From the NCBI GenBank assembly GCA_012269655.1, contig JAAXJV010000100.1, forward strand, positions 1-9,670: 9,670 nucleotides of DNA, in the 5' to 3' direction. The DNA comes from Pseudomonadales bacterium. GTDB lineage: Bacteria > Pseudomonadota > Gammaproteobacteria > Pseudomonadales > Litorivicinaceae. How positions within the stretch are numbered: the stretch's first letter is position 1; each line of letters begins with the position of its first letter. The notes below the pieces were generated by a model. The model did no database searches and was not told the DNA's origin. It saw only the letters and a list, made by a program, of their open reading frames with translations. The translations under genes and the position numbers were made by a program. This document shows positions 1 through 6,050 of the stretch, piece by piece.

Positions 1-683
1 ACAGCGTCGACGTGGCACAGCGCGGAATTCAAGCAATGTACGATGCGCTAGAGCCCGGCAAGACCGAGAATCAAATCCTTGCGGAGCTTCAGCGGGTGAA
101 TACGGCCGAGGGTGGCGATTGGTTGGATGGCAAGATGTTAGCCAGCGGCCAGCGTACGAACCCTTGGCTGCAGGAAGCGACCGGTAAAATCATCGAAGCC
201 GGCGACCTGGTGGGATTTGATACGGACATGATCGGCCCTAATGGGTATCTCGCCGATATCTCAAGAACGTGGCTGGTCGGCGATGATCCGACCCAAGAAC
301 AGCGTGACGCATACCAGCATGCTTACGACGAGATCGAACACAATAAGTCGATTGTCCGGCCTGGTGTTGCGTTCTCCGAGCTGTCTCGATTGTGTTTTGA
401 GCGTGCCGAGGCCTACAAAGACTTGCGCTACGTCTGTGCTTTCCATGGCTGCGGCCTCAGTGACGAGTACCCCAAGGTTTACTACGCCGAGGATTGGCCA
501 TCGCATATGCAAGACGGCGAACTTGCGCCGGGTATGGTCATTAGCGTTGAGAGCTACTCCGGTGCGGTCGGAGGCACCTGCGGGGTTAAACTTGAAGACA
601 TGGTGTTGGTAACCGAGACGGGTTTTGAGCCATTCAGCACCTTCCCGTTCGAGGAAAAGCTTCTCGCGCCTGCGATGGTCTAG
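1..683 (+). CDS. M24-fold (creatinase/aminopeptidase) protein, DddP-like metal site; 5' end missing
   Basis: The reading frame is open to the window edge, so only the C-terminal catalytic domain is present (223 residues counting from the GTG at 12). The pita-bread metal site is visible: D70 and D72 in FDTDMIGP, D82 in ADISRTW, H145 in FHGCGLSDEYP, E180 in VISVES and E195 in KLEDM. Canonical M24 peptidases have two aspartates 11 residues apart. Here the spacing is D, +2 D, +12 D, then H, +35 E, +15 E. From memory this matches the iron ligands of the DMSP lyase DddP (D295, D297, D307, H371, E406, E421), and the DddP residues Y366 and D377 would correspond to Y140 and D151. DddP proteins are about 440 residues, so roughly half is missing. 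It could instead be a Xaa-Pro aminopeptidase-like enzyme of unknown substrate. Fold is confident; DMSP lyase activity is inference. It lies 77 bases upstream of purT on the same strand. Confidence 0.85.
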   Translation, partial: SVDVAQRGIQAMYDALEPGKTENQILAELQRVNTAEGGDWLDGKMLASGQRTNPWLQEATGKIIEAGDLVGFDTDMIGPNGYLADISRTWLVGDDPTQEQRDAYQHAYDEIEHNKSIVRPGVAFSELSRLCFERAEAYKDLRYVCAFHGCGLSDEYPKVYYAEDWPSHMQDGELAPGMVISVESYSGAVGGTCGVKLEDMVLVTETGFEPFSTFPFEEKLLAPAMV

Positions 684-720
684 CTCGACTAATGCCTGCT
701 CACTAACGGGTGCTTTTCCG

Positions 721-749
721 ATACCATGTGACCCTCTATTCACTGGTAT
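721..749 (+). promoter_or_regulatory. Small hairpin abutting the purT ribosome-binding site
   Basis: ATACCA at 721-726 pairs with TGGTAT at 744-749, and GTG at 728-730 pairs with CAC at 741-743. T727 is bulged and the loop is ten bases. The AGGAAAG ribosome-binding site of purT starts at 750, directly after the stem. It could modulate translation initiation or be a protein-binding site. There is no T-tract, so it is not a typical terminator for the upstream gene. No PurR-like operator was recognised here. Confidence 0.35.
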
Positions 750-760
750 AGGAAAGCACT

Positions 761-1954
761 GTGAGCACGATCGGAACTCCCTTTACGTCGACCGCGAAAC
801 GCGCCTTGTTGTGTGGCTCTGGAGAGCTGGGCAAGGAGGTCGTGATTGAACTACAACGATTGGGCGTCGAGGTGATCGCTCTAGATTCCTATGCTAACGC
901 GCCTGCCATGCAGGTGGCTGATCGCAGTCACGTGGTCAACATGCTTGATCCGGCGGCGCTTCGTTCAGCGATCGAAGCGGAACAGCCACATCTGATTATT
1001 CCTGAGGTTGAGGCCATTGCCACCGATACCCTGGCCGAGCTGGAGCAAGAGGGATTTCGTGTTGTGCCAACGGCTCGGGCCACACAACTTACGATGAACC
1101 GACAGGGCATTCGTGACCTTGCGGCCAAAGAGCTCGGCTTGAAGACTTCAAACTATCGATTCGCCAAGACACTCGACGCCTACAGGGAAGCGGTTGAAGC
1201 CGTTGGCATTCCCTATGTGGTCAAGCCCATCATGAGCAGTTCCGGCAAGGGCCAAAGCATCGTTCGCACAGCTGACGAGGTTCAGGCGGCCTGGGACTAC
1301 GCTCAATCCGGGGGGCGCACCAAAGGCGCCAGTGAAGTCATCGTCGAATCACTTATCGAATTTGATTACGAAATCACACTCCTGACCATTCGGCACAAAG
1401 ACGGTGTGTCCTTTTGTGCCCCGATTGGCCACGTACAGGAATCCGGTGATTACCAACAAAGCTGGCAGCCCCATCCGATGTCCCAAGTGGCTTTGGAATC
1501 GGCACAGCATATTGCCGACAAAGTAACGGCAGCACTGTGCGGCGAGCATGGACGTGGTCTGTTTGGTGTCGAGCTATTTATCAAGGGCGATGAAGTGTTC
1601 TTTAACGAGGTGTCTCCTCGTCCTCATGACACCGGGCTGGTGACCTTGATCTCTCAGGATCTGTCGGAGTTTGCATTGCACGTGCGCGCGATCCTAGAAC
1701 TGCCCATTCCCAACATTGCTCAGCACGGGCCCAGTGCCTCGGCGGTTATTCTGCCCAGGGGCGAATCGGAAAAAACTGAATTTTCGAATTTGGACGCCGC
1801 TTTATCGGCAACCGATACCCAAATTCGATTGTTTGGTAAGCCCGTGATTAAAGGTAAGCGCCGTATGGGTGTGGCACTGGCGCGAGGCGCGAGTATCGAA
1901 GAAGCCATAGACAAAGCCCAAGCCGCAGCCAACGCGGTGCAAGTTAGATTCTAA
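761..1954 (+). CDS. purT: Formate-dependent phosphoribosylglycinamide formyltransferase (GAR transformylase 2)
   Basis: PurT makes formyl-GAR from GAR, formate and ATP in de novo purine synthesis, replacing the folate-dependent PurN step, in the cytoplasm. The protein has 397 residues; the E. coli enzyme has about 392. It is an ATP-grasp protein. The N-terminal nucleotide-binding start is [20 protein letters not shown] (about residues 16-35). The ATP loop is MSSSGKGQS (about 158-166), followed by [14 protein letters not shown] (224-237). The metal-binding strand region [20 protein letters not shown] has E271 and E283 as the expected Mg ligands, with D290 after it. The GTG start at 761 is supported by AGGAAAG at 750-756 with good spacing, and a hairpin sits just upstream. 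It ends convergent to a YeiH-family gene. No neighbouring pur genes are visible. Identification is very secure. Confidence 0.97.
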   Translation: MSTIGTPFTSTAKRALLCGSGELGKEVVIELQRLGVEVIALDSYANAPAMQVADRSHVVNMLDPAALRSAIEAEQPHLIIPEVEAIATDTLAELEQEGFRVVPTARATQLTMNRQGIRDLAAKELGLKTSNYRFAKTLDAYREAVEAVGIPYVVKPIMSSSGKGQSIVRTADEVQAAWDYAQSGGRTKGASEVIVESLIEFDYEITLLTIRHKDGVSFCAPIGHVQESGDYQQSWQPHPMSQVALESAQHIADKVTAALCGEHGRGLFGVELFIKGDEVFFNEVSPRPHDTGLVTLISQDLSEFALHVRAILELPIPNIAQHGPSASAVILPRGESEKTEFSNLDAALSATDTQIRLFGKPVIKGKRRMGVALARGASIEEAIDKAQAAANAVQVRF

Positions 1955-1967
1955 TGCGATCCAGGCC

Positions 1968-1986
1968 GCGGGTATTCATTGCCCGC
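1968..1986. other. Weak hairpin between convergent purT and YeiH-family gene
   Basis: GCGGG at 1968-1972 can pair with CCCGC at 1982-1986 around a nine-base loop, in the 35-base gap between the two convergent stop codons. There is no T-run on either strand. A role in transcription termination is possible but poorly supported. Confidence 0.25.
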
Positions 1987-1989
1987 TGC

Positions 1990-2985
1990 CTAGTTATTCA
2001 GACCCATCCAGTGAATGGCACCAACAAAGATTGCCGCCAATAAAAGTGTTTCGGCAATGACTAAATAAAACACCGTCGAGCCTGATGACCAGAAGCCCTT
2101 AAACGAGGTCTTCATGCCGACGGCGGCGATCGCAATCAACAGTCCCCAGCTCGAGGCCTCTGAAATCAGCTTAACCAAGGCCGCGGGTAACCATCCCATC
2201 GAGTTCATGCCAGCCAATACAAAAAACAAAATGACGAAATTGGGTAGCAGAGGACCCGCTGAGCTTTCACTGGATTTAGTCTTGGCCACCCAAAGCGAGA
2301 TGATCAATACAACCGGGGCCAGCATTGAGACTCGAAACAGTTTTACCAACACCGCAGAATTTCCCGCTTCTTCGGATATAGATAAACCAGCGCCAACTAC
2401 CTGGGCTACGTCGTGAATCGTGGCTCCCAAAAAAGCGCCGGCCAATGCATCGGTATACCCCAGATAATCGGTCAGTAAGGGGTACGCAATCATCGCTAAG
2501 GTGGAAAGGGCGGTGACGGCGAAGACGGTTGCAGTCAATCGTTTCTCATTGGTCCGCGAACTCGGCAAGACCGAGGCAATGGCCACGGCCGCCGAGGCTC
2601 CACAGATTGCCGTCGCACCACCGGTCAGAATGCCCAGTGATTTGTCCTGTCCGGCTAGTCGAGCACACAGGGCGCCAAAGCCAATGATGCCAGCAATGCT
2701 AAAGGCGGTGAGCACTAAATAATTCATGCCTAAGTCTGCGATTAGCCCGTAGCTCACCCGAACCCCCAACAAACCCACAGCAAACCGCAACAGGTTTTTG
2801 CTGGCAAAGGTGACGCCTTCCTGCGCCGGTCCTTCGAATACGCTATTCATCGCAAGTCCAAGCAGTAAGGCCAGCAACATGGCCGGCATACTGTAATGAA
2901 GGCTCAGAAATTTGGCGGCAATGGCGATCAGGGCGGCCGTTAGCAGACCTGGCCACAAGGCTGGAAGGGATTTGATGAGATTCAT
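1990..2985 (-). CDS. YeiH-family putative sulfate exporter, integral membrane protein
   Basis: This is a polytopic inner-membrane protein of 331 residues from the chosen start. Family hallmarks are the glycine-rich TGGATAICGASAAVA segment in the first half and GATIHDVAQVVGAG in the second half. Alternating hydrophobic segments suggest about ten membrane spans, as in the UPF0324/YeiH family. Members are annotated as putative sulfate exporters, but the substrate is poorly established. The ATG at 2985 (MNLIKS) was chosen because it begins just before the first hydrophobic segment. The frame stays open upstream to a TTG at 3060, but that would add a non-conserved-looking 25-residue leader. No strong Shine-Dalgarno sequence precedes 2985. 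In E. coli yeiH lies next to the LysR regulator yeiE; no LysR gene is seen here. It is divergent from the AAC(3)-I-like gene. Family is confident; start and transport substrate are not. Confidence 0.9.
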   Translation of the reverse strand: MNLIKSLPALWPGLLTAALIAIAAKFLSLHYSMPAMLLALLLGLAMNSVFEGPAQEGVTFASKNLLRFAVGLLGVRVSYGLIADLGMNYLVLTAFSIAGIIGFGALCARLAGQDKSLGILTGGATAICGASAAVAIASVLPSSRTNEKRLTATVFAVTALSTLAMIAYPLLTDYLGYTDALAGAFLGATIHDVAQVVGAGLSISEEAGNSAVLVKLFRVSMLAPVVLIISLWVAKTKSSESSAGPLLPNFVILFFVLAGMNSMGWLPAALVKLISEASSWGLLIAIAAVGMKTSFKGFWSSGSTVFYLVIAETLLLAAIFVGAIHWMGLNN

Positions 2986-3025
2986 GCAGTCGCGTCCGCG
3001 ATCGATTAGCGTTATGGGCGCACAT

Positions 3026-3054
3026 GCTAGTCCACCTAAACTTGTTAGGCTAGC
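3026..3054. promoter_or_regulatory. Imperfect inverted repeat in the divergent YeiH / acetyltransferase intergenic region
   Basis: GCTAG (3026-3030) and CCTAA (3035-3039) are mirrored by TTAGG (3045-3049) and CTAGC (3050-3054). The left arm has an extra TCCA between its two blocks, and the central spacer is ACTTG. It lies 41 bases upstream of the YeiH-family ATG and 25 bases upstream of the acetyltransferase ATG. It could be an operator for either gene or a leader hairpin. No convincing sigma70 promoter was found around it. Confidence 0.4.
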
Positions 3055-3079
3055 CAGCAAGATTGAGGTGTTAATACAA

Positions 3080-3529
3080 ATGGTTTATTACAGATTAGGT
3101 CCTCACGACTCCAGTCAGGCTAGAGTGCTAATTAGCCTTTTTGATCAGGTCTTCGAGGCGCCGGCCCGTCCTCTGCTTTCGGAAGAAGCTCTGTTAGCGC
3201 GTCTGGCAGATGATCGTGTTTGGGTATTGATCGCAATGGATCACAATAAGGTGGTTGGCGGCTTAGTGGGTTACGAGTTGCCGAAGTTCGAAACTCAACG
3301 CAGTGAATTGTATTTATACGATTTGGCTGTGGCATCCGCATATCAAGGTCGGGGCATCGGTAGGGGGTTGATCGATGCATTAATTGCGCAAGTCAAATCG
3401 ACGGATATCTGGGCCGTATTTGTTCAAGCCGATTTGGGTGATGAGGTACCCAACGCACTCTATCAGTCTTATGGCTATGAACAGGAAAAGGTTCACCATT
3501 ACGATCTGTGGCAGCGTAATTCTGGCTGA
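3080..3529 (+). CDS. GNAT acetyltransferase resembling AAC(3)-I aminoglycoside 3-N-acetyltransferase
   Basis: A 149-residue single-domain GNAT protein, about the size of AAC(3)-I enzymes. Those transfer acetyl from acetyl-CoA to the 3-amino group of the 2-deoxystreptamine ring of gentamicin-type drugs. The similarity to remembered AAC(3)-I sequences is specific: YELPKFETQRSELYLYDLAV (residues 65-84) against [20 protein letters not shown], then the acetyl-CoA loop YQGRGIGRGL (88-97). FVQADLGDEVPNALYQSYGY (114-133) corresponds to YVQADYGDDPAVALYTKLG, and HHYDL follows near the C-terminus. The ATG at 3080 was chosen because MVYYRLGP matches the family N-terminus. The frame remains open upstream to 2912, but that would run antisense through the divergent membrane-protein gene. 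A GAGG at 3065-3068 is a rather distant ribosome-binding site. No integron or mobile element is nearby. Actual aminoglycoside activity is unproven; another small amine substrate is possible. Confidence 0.85.
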   Translation: MVYYRLGPHDSSQARVLISLFDQVFEAPARPLLSEEALLARLADDRVWVLIAMDHNKVVGGLVGYELPKFETQRSELYLYDLAVASAYQGRGIGRGLIDALIAQVKSTDIWAVFVQADLGDEVPNALYQSYGYEQEKVHHYDLWQRNSG

Positions 3530-3574
3530 GAAAAAACAATTGAGCTTGGACCATAAAAAACTTCGAAAAATTCC

Positions 3575-3603
3575 TTGCCAACCTCGTGGGAAGCCCCTAA
3601 TAT
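3575..3603 (+). promoter_or_regulatory. Sigma70-type promoter of the tRNA-Arg gene, with GC-rich discriminator
   Basis: TTGCCA at 3575-3580 is followed after exactly 17 bases by TAATAT at 3598-3603. The next bases, TCGCGCCC, form the GC-rich discriminator typical of stringently controlled stable-RNA promoters. Transcription would start about ten bases before the mature tRNA 5' end at 3620. Confidence 0.75.
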
Positions 3604-3619
3604 TCGCGCCCACAACGAC

Positions 3620-3696
3620 GCGCTCGTAGCTCAGCTGGATAGAGTACCTGGCTACGAACCAGGCGGTCGGAGGTTCGAATCCTCCCGAGCGCGCCA
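3620..3696 (+). tRNA. tRNA-Arg (anticodon ACG)
   Basis: A complete 77-base cloverleaf. The acceptor arm is GCGCTCG (3620-3626) with CGAGCGC (3686-3692), then discriminator G and an encoded CCA (3694-3696). The anticodon stem is CCTGG (3647-3651) with CCAGG (3659-3663) around loop CTACGAA, giving anticodon ACG at 3654-3656. The T arm is GGAGG-TTCGAAT-CCTCC. A34 would be deaminated to inosine by TadA, so this tRNA reads CGU, CGC and CGA. It has its own promoter and terminator. No attachment-site duplication or integrase was seen next to it. Confidence 0.98.
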
Positions 3697-3745
3697 TACA
3701 AACAAAGGGCCCGAAGCGGAAGCGACGGGCCTTTTTGTTTGTATG
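3697..3745 (+). terminator. Strong intrinsic terminator after tRNA-Arg
   Basis: The arm starting with ATACAAACAAA and GGCCCG (to 3713) pairs with CGGGCC (3726-3731) and the T-rich TTTTTGTTTGTAT (3732-3744) around an AAGCGGAAGCGA loop. The GC core followed by a T-run on the plus strand is a classic Rho-independent terminator. The A-rich lower arm makes it potentially bidirectional. The base of the stem begins directly after the tRNA CCA. Confidence 0.9.
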
Positions 3746-3789
3746 GTTTTCTTGGTGGGAGTGTGAACCGACGCAGGAGGTTTGACGCA

Positions 3790-3822
3790 GACCGAATACG
3801 ATGCAACGCATCGGCTGAGGTC
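3790..3822. promoter_or_regulatory. 33-bp interrupted palindrome upstream of the BKACE gene
   Basis: Reading outward from the centre at 3806, CGATGC (3799-3804) and GCATCG (3808-3813) are perfect inverted arms around AAC. GACC (3790-3793) and GGTC (3819-3822) are a second perfect pair, each five bases further out. It could be an operator for an unseen regulator or a hairpin. It lies about 160 bases before the next start codon, so its target is uncertain. Confidence 0.4.
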
Positions 3823-3919
3823 AAGGACGGGTGCAGCAATCCGAAGGGCTACAACGCCTGAACAGCATTTTCGGTCTATCTTTCTTTTCATGACCCTCCC
3901 TCATCTCACTTGTTCCGCT

Positions 3920-3955
3920 TTGACAGTTGACCGGATCCCGCTAATCCATTCAGAT
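3920..3955 (+). promoter_or_regulatory. Candidate promoter of the BKACE gene
   Basis: A perfect -35 hexamer TTGACA lies at 3920-3925, and an overlapping-context TTGACC at 3927-3932. The latter is 17 bases from TCAGAT at 3950-3955, a weak -10. No consensus -10 lies at the proper distance from TTGACA itself. The gene's own ribosome-binding site AGAAGGG at 3968-3974 follows. A promoter in this area is likely, but its exact elements are not certain. Confidence 0.4.
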
Positions 3956-3980
3956 AGCCTAAACAACAGAAGGGCATCCC

Positions 3981-4811
3981 ATGAACAATCCCTGCATTAT
4001 TGGTGTTGCGATTACCGGCTCGTTGCCTCAAAAGCATCACAACCCTGCTGTACCAATAACAGTCAGCGAGCAGATCGAAAGCACACACCAGGCTTATGAG
4101 GCCGGCGCGAGCTTGGTTCACTGTCATGTACGGAACGATGATGGAACGCCTAGCGCCGATCCGTTGAAGTTCGAAGCGCTGCTCAATGGTATTCGTCAAT
4201 ACTGTCCTGACATGGTCGTCCAATTCTCGACCGGCGGACGTTCGGGAGCGGGCCGAGAACGAGGTGCGATGATCTCGTTACAGCCGGACATGGCCTCTTT
4301 GGCTGTGGGTTCAAACAACTTTCCCACCCGGGTCTATGACAATCCTCCAGACCTGGTCGACTGGCTGGCGGCCGAAATGCTTGCGCATAATGTGATGCCA
4401 GAAATTGAAGCCTTTGACCTTAGCCACATTCATCAGGCGGTGTTGATGAAGGCGGATGGACGCCTCAAACACCCTCTGTACATACAATTCGTCATGGGTA
4501 TCAAAAACGCGATGCCGGCAGATAAGGACGTTTTTGACTACTACGTCAAAACGGTCGAGCGTCTTGCACCGAATACACCCTGGTGTGCGGCAGGGATTGG
4601 GCGGCACCAAATTGAGGTAAACGAGTGGTGTGTGGAGGCGGGAGGGCACACTCGAACTGGGCTCGAGGATAATCTACGGCTCAATCGAGATACTCTAGCG
4701 CCTTCCAATGCAGCCCTAGTCGAAAAAACCGTTGAGTTGTGCGAGAAGCATCATCGTCCCGTAGCGACACCCAAGCAGGCTCGCAAGATATTAGGCCTTC
4801 CATCGGCTTAA
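3981..4811 (+). CDS. BKACE-family beta-keto acid cleavage enzyme (3-keto-5-aminohexanoate cleavage protein family, DUF849)
   Basis: BKACE enzymes are Zn-dependent TIM-barrel proteins that condense a beta-keto acid with acetyl-CoA and release acetoacetate plus a new CoA thioester. The protein has 276 residues, the normal length. H47 and H49 in LVHCHVRNDDG and E229 in HTRTGLEDN are the expected zinc ligands; R225 and D230 match conserved active-site residues. QFSTGG (81-86) and AGIGRHQ are further family signatures. Compared with the remembered Cloacimonas Kce, the amine-contacting E14 is replaced (ITGSLPQKHHN instead of an Ala-Glu pair), so the lysine-fermentation substrate is unlikely. E143 is retained. 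The ATG start has AGAAGGG at 3968-3974 with six-base spacing. No other lysine-fermentation or carnitine genes are adjacent, so the substrate is unknown. Family assignment is secure. Confidence 0.93.
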   Translation: MNNPCIIGVAITGSLPQKHHNPAVPITVSEQIESTHQAYEAGASLVHCHVRNDDGTPSADPLKFEALLNGIRQYCPDMVVQFSTGGRSGAGRERGAMISLQPDMASLAVGSNNFPTRVYDNPPDLVDWLAAEMLAHNVMPEIEAFDLSHIHQAVLMKADGRLKHPLYIQFVMGIKNAMPADKDVFDYYVKTVERLAPNTPWCAAGIGRHQIEVNEWCVEAGGHTRTGLEDNLRLNRDTLAPSNAALVEKTVELCEKHHRPVATPKQARKILGLPSA

Positions 4812-4818
4812 GTCGTGG

Positions 4819-5100
4819 CTATTCGGAGGTGCCGGCAGTGTCATCATCAGCCACACTGAGCAATTGGTGCTTCTTCAGAAAAACCAGCCGCTTTTCGGGC
4901 TGAAGTGAATGTGCATAGGAGATGAGCTCCTTACGCAAATCCAACCGTGCTTCGGTCGACATTTTGTGAAAGGCGCAGGCTCGGTGCACTTCGTACGCGG
5001 TCATACAGCTCTCTGGCACATAGTTAAGTCGCTTCACTATCAACGAAAACGCTATCAGTAGATAGGCCTGACAGCCGTGGCTCCTATGCGTTTGGTACAT
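4819..5100 (-). CDS. Doubtful small hypothetical protein
   Basis: An open frame of 93 residues from the ATG at 5100; it extends upstream to a TTG inside a terminator hairpin, which is implausible as a start. The predicted protein has a short hydrophobic stretch (AYLLIAFSLIV), three cysteines and a charged helical C-terminal half ending in an acidic tail. No family was recognised. Against it, there is no Shine-Dalgarno sequence before the ATG at 5100, and a strong minus-strand terminator ends only about 20 bases upstream, leaving no room for a separate promoter. A start at the ATG at 5004, preceded by GAGAG, would give 61 residues. Its stop lies seven bases from the convergent BKACE stop, with no coding overlap. 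Listed because it fills an otherwise empty 300-base stretch. Confidence 0.35.
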   Translation of the reverse strand: MYQTHRSHGCQAYLLIAFSLIVKRLNYVPESCMTAYEVHRACAFHKMSTEARLDLRKELISYAHSLQPEKRLVFLKKHQLLSVADDDTAGTSE

Positions 5101-5119
5101 CAGGGTTTGTACGTGATCT

Positions 5120-5147
5120 AAAAAAAGCCCGGCCAATAAGCCGGGCT
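5120..5147 (-). terminator. Intrinsic terminator of the minus-strand tpm/rhodanese/small-protein operon
   Basis: AGCCCGGC at 5126-5133 is a perfect inverted repeat of GCCGGGCT at 5140-5147 with a six-base loop. On the minus strand the stem is followed by a run of T (the A-run at 5120-5125 on the plus strand). There is no T-run on the plus strand, so it acts on minus-strand transcripts. It lies about 100 bases beyond the stop codon at 5250; nothing else was recognised in that gap. Confidence 0.9.
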
Positions 5148-5249
5148 AAGCAATGCTACGAAGCATAGGGGGAATGACGCAAAACACTAAAGTACATCGC
5201 AATATGAAACTTTGTCCAGTGCACAGAGCCCATGTCTGTGACCGGAGTA

Positions 5250-5411
5250 CTATTTTCCAGTAAAGCGTTTAAACATTAAGTAGCCCACCATGGCGACGCC
5301 AACGAGAGACTGAAGTAACCAAATGGGGTCTTTAAAATGGGCGAATCTGAGCAAACCAAATGCCATCAGTGCCATGCCTACCAGCCAGAAGCCCTTATCA
5401 AACTTGCTCAT
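5250..5411 (-). CDS. Small two-span membrane protein, downstream partner of a coupled pair
   Basis: A 53-residue protein beginning MSKFDKGFWLVG. Two hydrophobic segments (about residues 8-24 and 30-47) are joined by a short FAHFKDP turn, and the end is basic (FKRFTGK), so it is probably an inner-membrane hairpin with both termini in the cytoplasm. The frame is open further upstream to 5480, but the ATG at 5411 overlaps the TGA of the preceding small gene as ATGA, and GGGA lies just before it. This strongly suggests translational coupling and fixes the start. No family was recognised. It is the last gene before the terminator at 5120-5147. Confidence 0.7.
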   Translation of the reverse strand: MSKFDKGFWLVGMALMAFGLLRFAHFKDPIWLLQSLVGVAMVGYLMFKRFTGK

Positions 5412-5581
5412 TCCCAATCGATCCGCCAGATCTTTTGAATCAGGTAGATCCATACAGGAACCATCACAAAAAGACTCCAATGATAGGGTTGCCAGTCACC
5501 ATCGGTGAGCTCGAACAGCATAGCAATCATGCTCGCCCCCATCGCAGCCATCACAGCAAAGTAAGCAAAAATGTTTTTCAT
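5408..5581 (-). CDS. 57-residue membrane microprotein, upstream partner of a coupled pair
   Basis: The protein begins MKNIFAYFAVMAAMGASMIA and ends IQKIWRIDWE. It has a hydrophobic N-terminal segment (about residues 4-23), a polar stretch LTDGDWQPYHW rich in tryptophan and acidic residues, and a second hydrophobic segment (about 36-49). The ATG at 5581 has an excellent ribosome-binding site, GAGGAG, eight bases upstream on the minus strand, better than most genes in the window. Its TGA overlaps the next ATG (ATGA). It lies 62 bases after the rhodanese stop, so it may be in the same operon or have its own promoter in that gap. The function is unknown and no family was recognised. The good start site and the overlap argue that it is real. 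Confidence 0.75.
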   Translation of the reverse strand: MKNIFAYFAVMAAMGASMIAMLFELTDGDWQPYHWSLFVMVPVWIYLIQKIWRIDWE

Positions 5582-5643
5582 TATTATTTCTCCTCAGTAC
5601 CCAGAGTGGGGACTTAAAGATTGAAATAAAGTTACCAACAAAA

Positions 5644-6036
5644 TTAATTGCTGGATGTTTCTACCGTTCCGCCTGCTCTGACCCAGCCCGTAAAACCGTC
5701 TTCGATGTGCTCCGCGTCAAAGCCCATGTCTTGCAGCGTGGCAACGGTCAGCGCCGAACGCCAACCTGAGGCACAGTGAAAAATAAATCGTTTTTCTTGG
5801 CTGAAAACTGGTTTGAAGTAAGGGCTGTCTGGATCAATCCAAAATTCAATCATTCCCCGCGGTGCGTGGATACTTCCGGGTATGTAGCCCTCACGTTGAC
5901 GCTCACGAATATCGCGAATATCAACAAAGACGACGTCTTTGTGACCGACCAGATTAAGTGCGCTGACAGCGGATATCTCTTTAATTCGAGTTTTGGCCTG
6001 TTTCACTAGCTGTGCAGAAGAAGTCTTTAGAGACAT
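5644..6036 (-). CDS. Single-domain rhodanese-like protein
   Basis: A 130-residue protein with one rhodanese domain. The visible motifs are VVFVDIRDIRERQREGYIPGSIHAPRG split across residues 35-61 (the usual D-x-R and G-x-I-x-G-A/S-x-x-x-P pattern), and the active-site loop CASGWRS with the catalytic cysteine at C88. The C-terminal signature is DMGFDAEHIEDGFTGW. Rhodaneses carry a persulfide on this cysteine and move sulfane sulfur to thiols, cyanide or sulfur-relay partners. The domain is cytoplasmic here, with no signal peptide; about 25 extra helical residues precede it. The ATG at 6036 was preferred to a TTG at 6045; neither has a clear Shine-Dalgarno. It starts 14 bases after the DUF3127 stop codon, indicating an operon with that gene and tpm. 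The sulfur acceptor is unknown. Confidence 0.92.
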   Translation of the reverse strand: MSLKTSSAQLVKQAKTRIKEISAVSALNLVGHKDVVFVDIRDIRERQREGYIPGSIHAPRGMIEFWIDPDSPYFKPVFSQEKRFIFHCASGWRSALTVATLQDMGFDAEHIEDGFTGWVRAGGTVETSSN

Positions 6037-6050
6037 GTTAATCAACTTAT

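Noticed and set aside
684..760. Purine riboswitch or PurR operator before purT
   Set aside because: The gap is only 77 bases, with no recognisable riboswitch core or PurR-like palindrome; only the small hairpin is present.
2986..3060. TTG-initiated 25-residue extension of the YeiH-family protein
   Set aside because: It has no family-like sequence, overlaps the intergenic inverted repeat and uses a rare start; the ATG at 2985 precedes the first membrane segment.
2912..3079. N-terminal extension of the acetyltransferase frame
   Set aside because: It would run antisense through the start of the YeiH-family gene, and the family N-terminus fits the ATG at 3080.
3571..3745. Possible tRNA-associated integration site
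   Set aside because: No duplicated tRNA 3' end, integrase or phage gene is visible in the window.
3380..3891. Minus-strand frames across the tRNA region, including one containing GGFEPPTA and another DSNLRPPG
   Set aside because: These are the well-known artefactual peptides read antisense through tRNA genes; the DNA is explained by tRNA-Arg, its promoter and its terminator.
5222..5240. Small hairpin CACAGA / TCTGTG downstream of the last minus-strand gene
   Set aside because: It is short, with no T-run, and the true terminator at 5120-5147 lies further on; probably chance.
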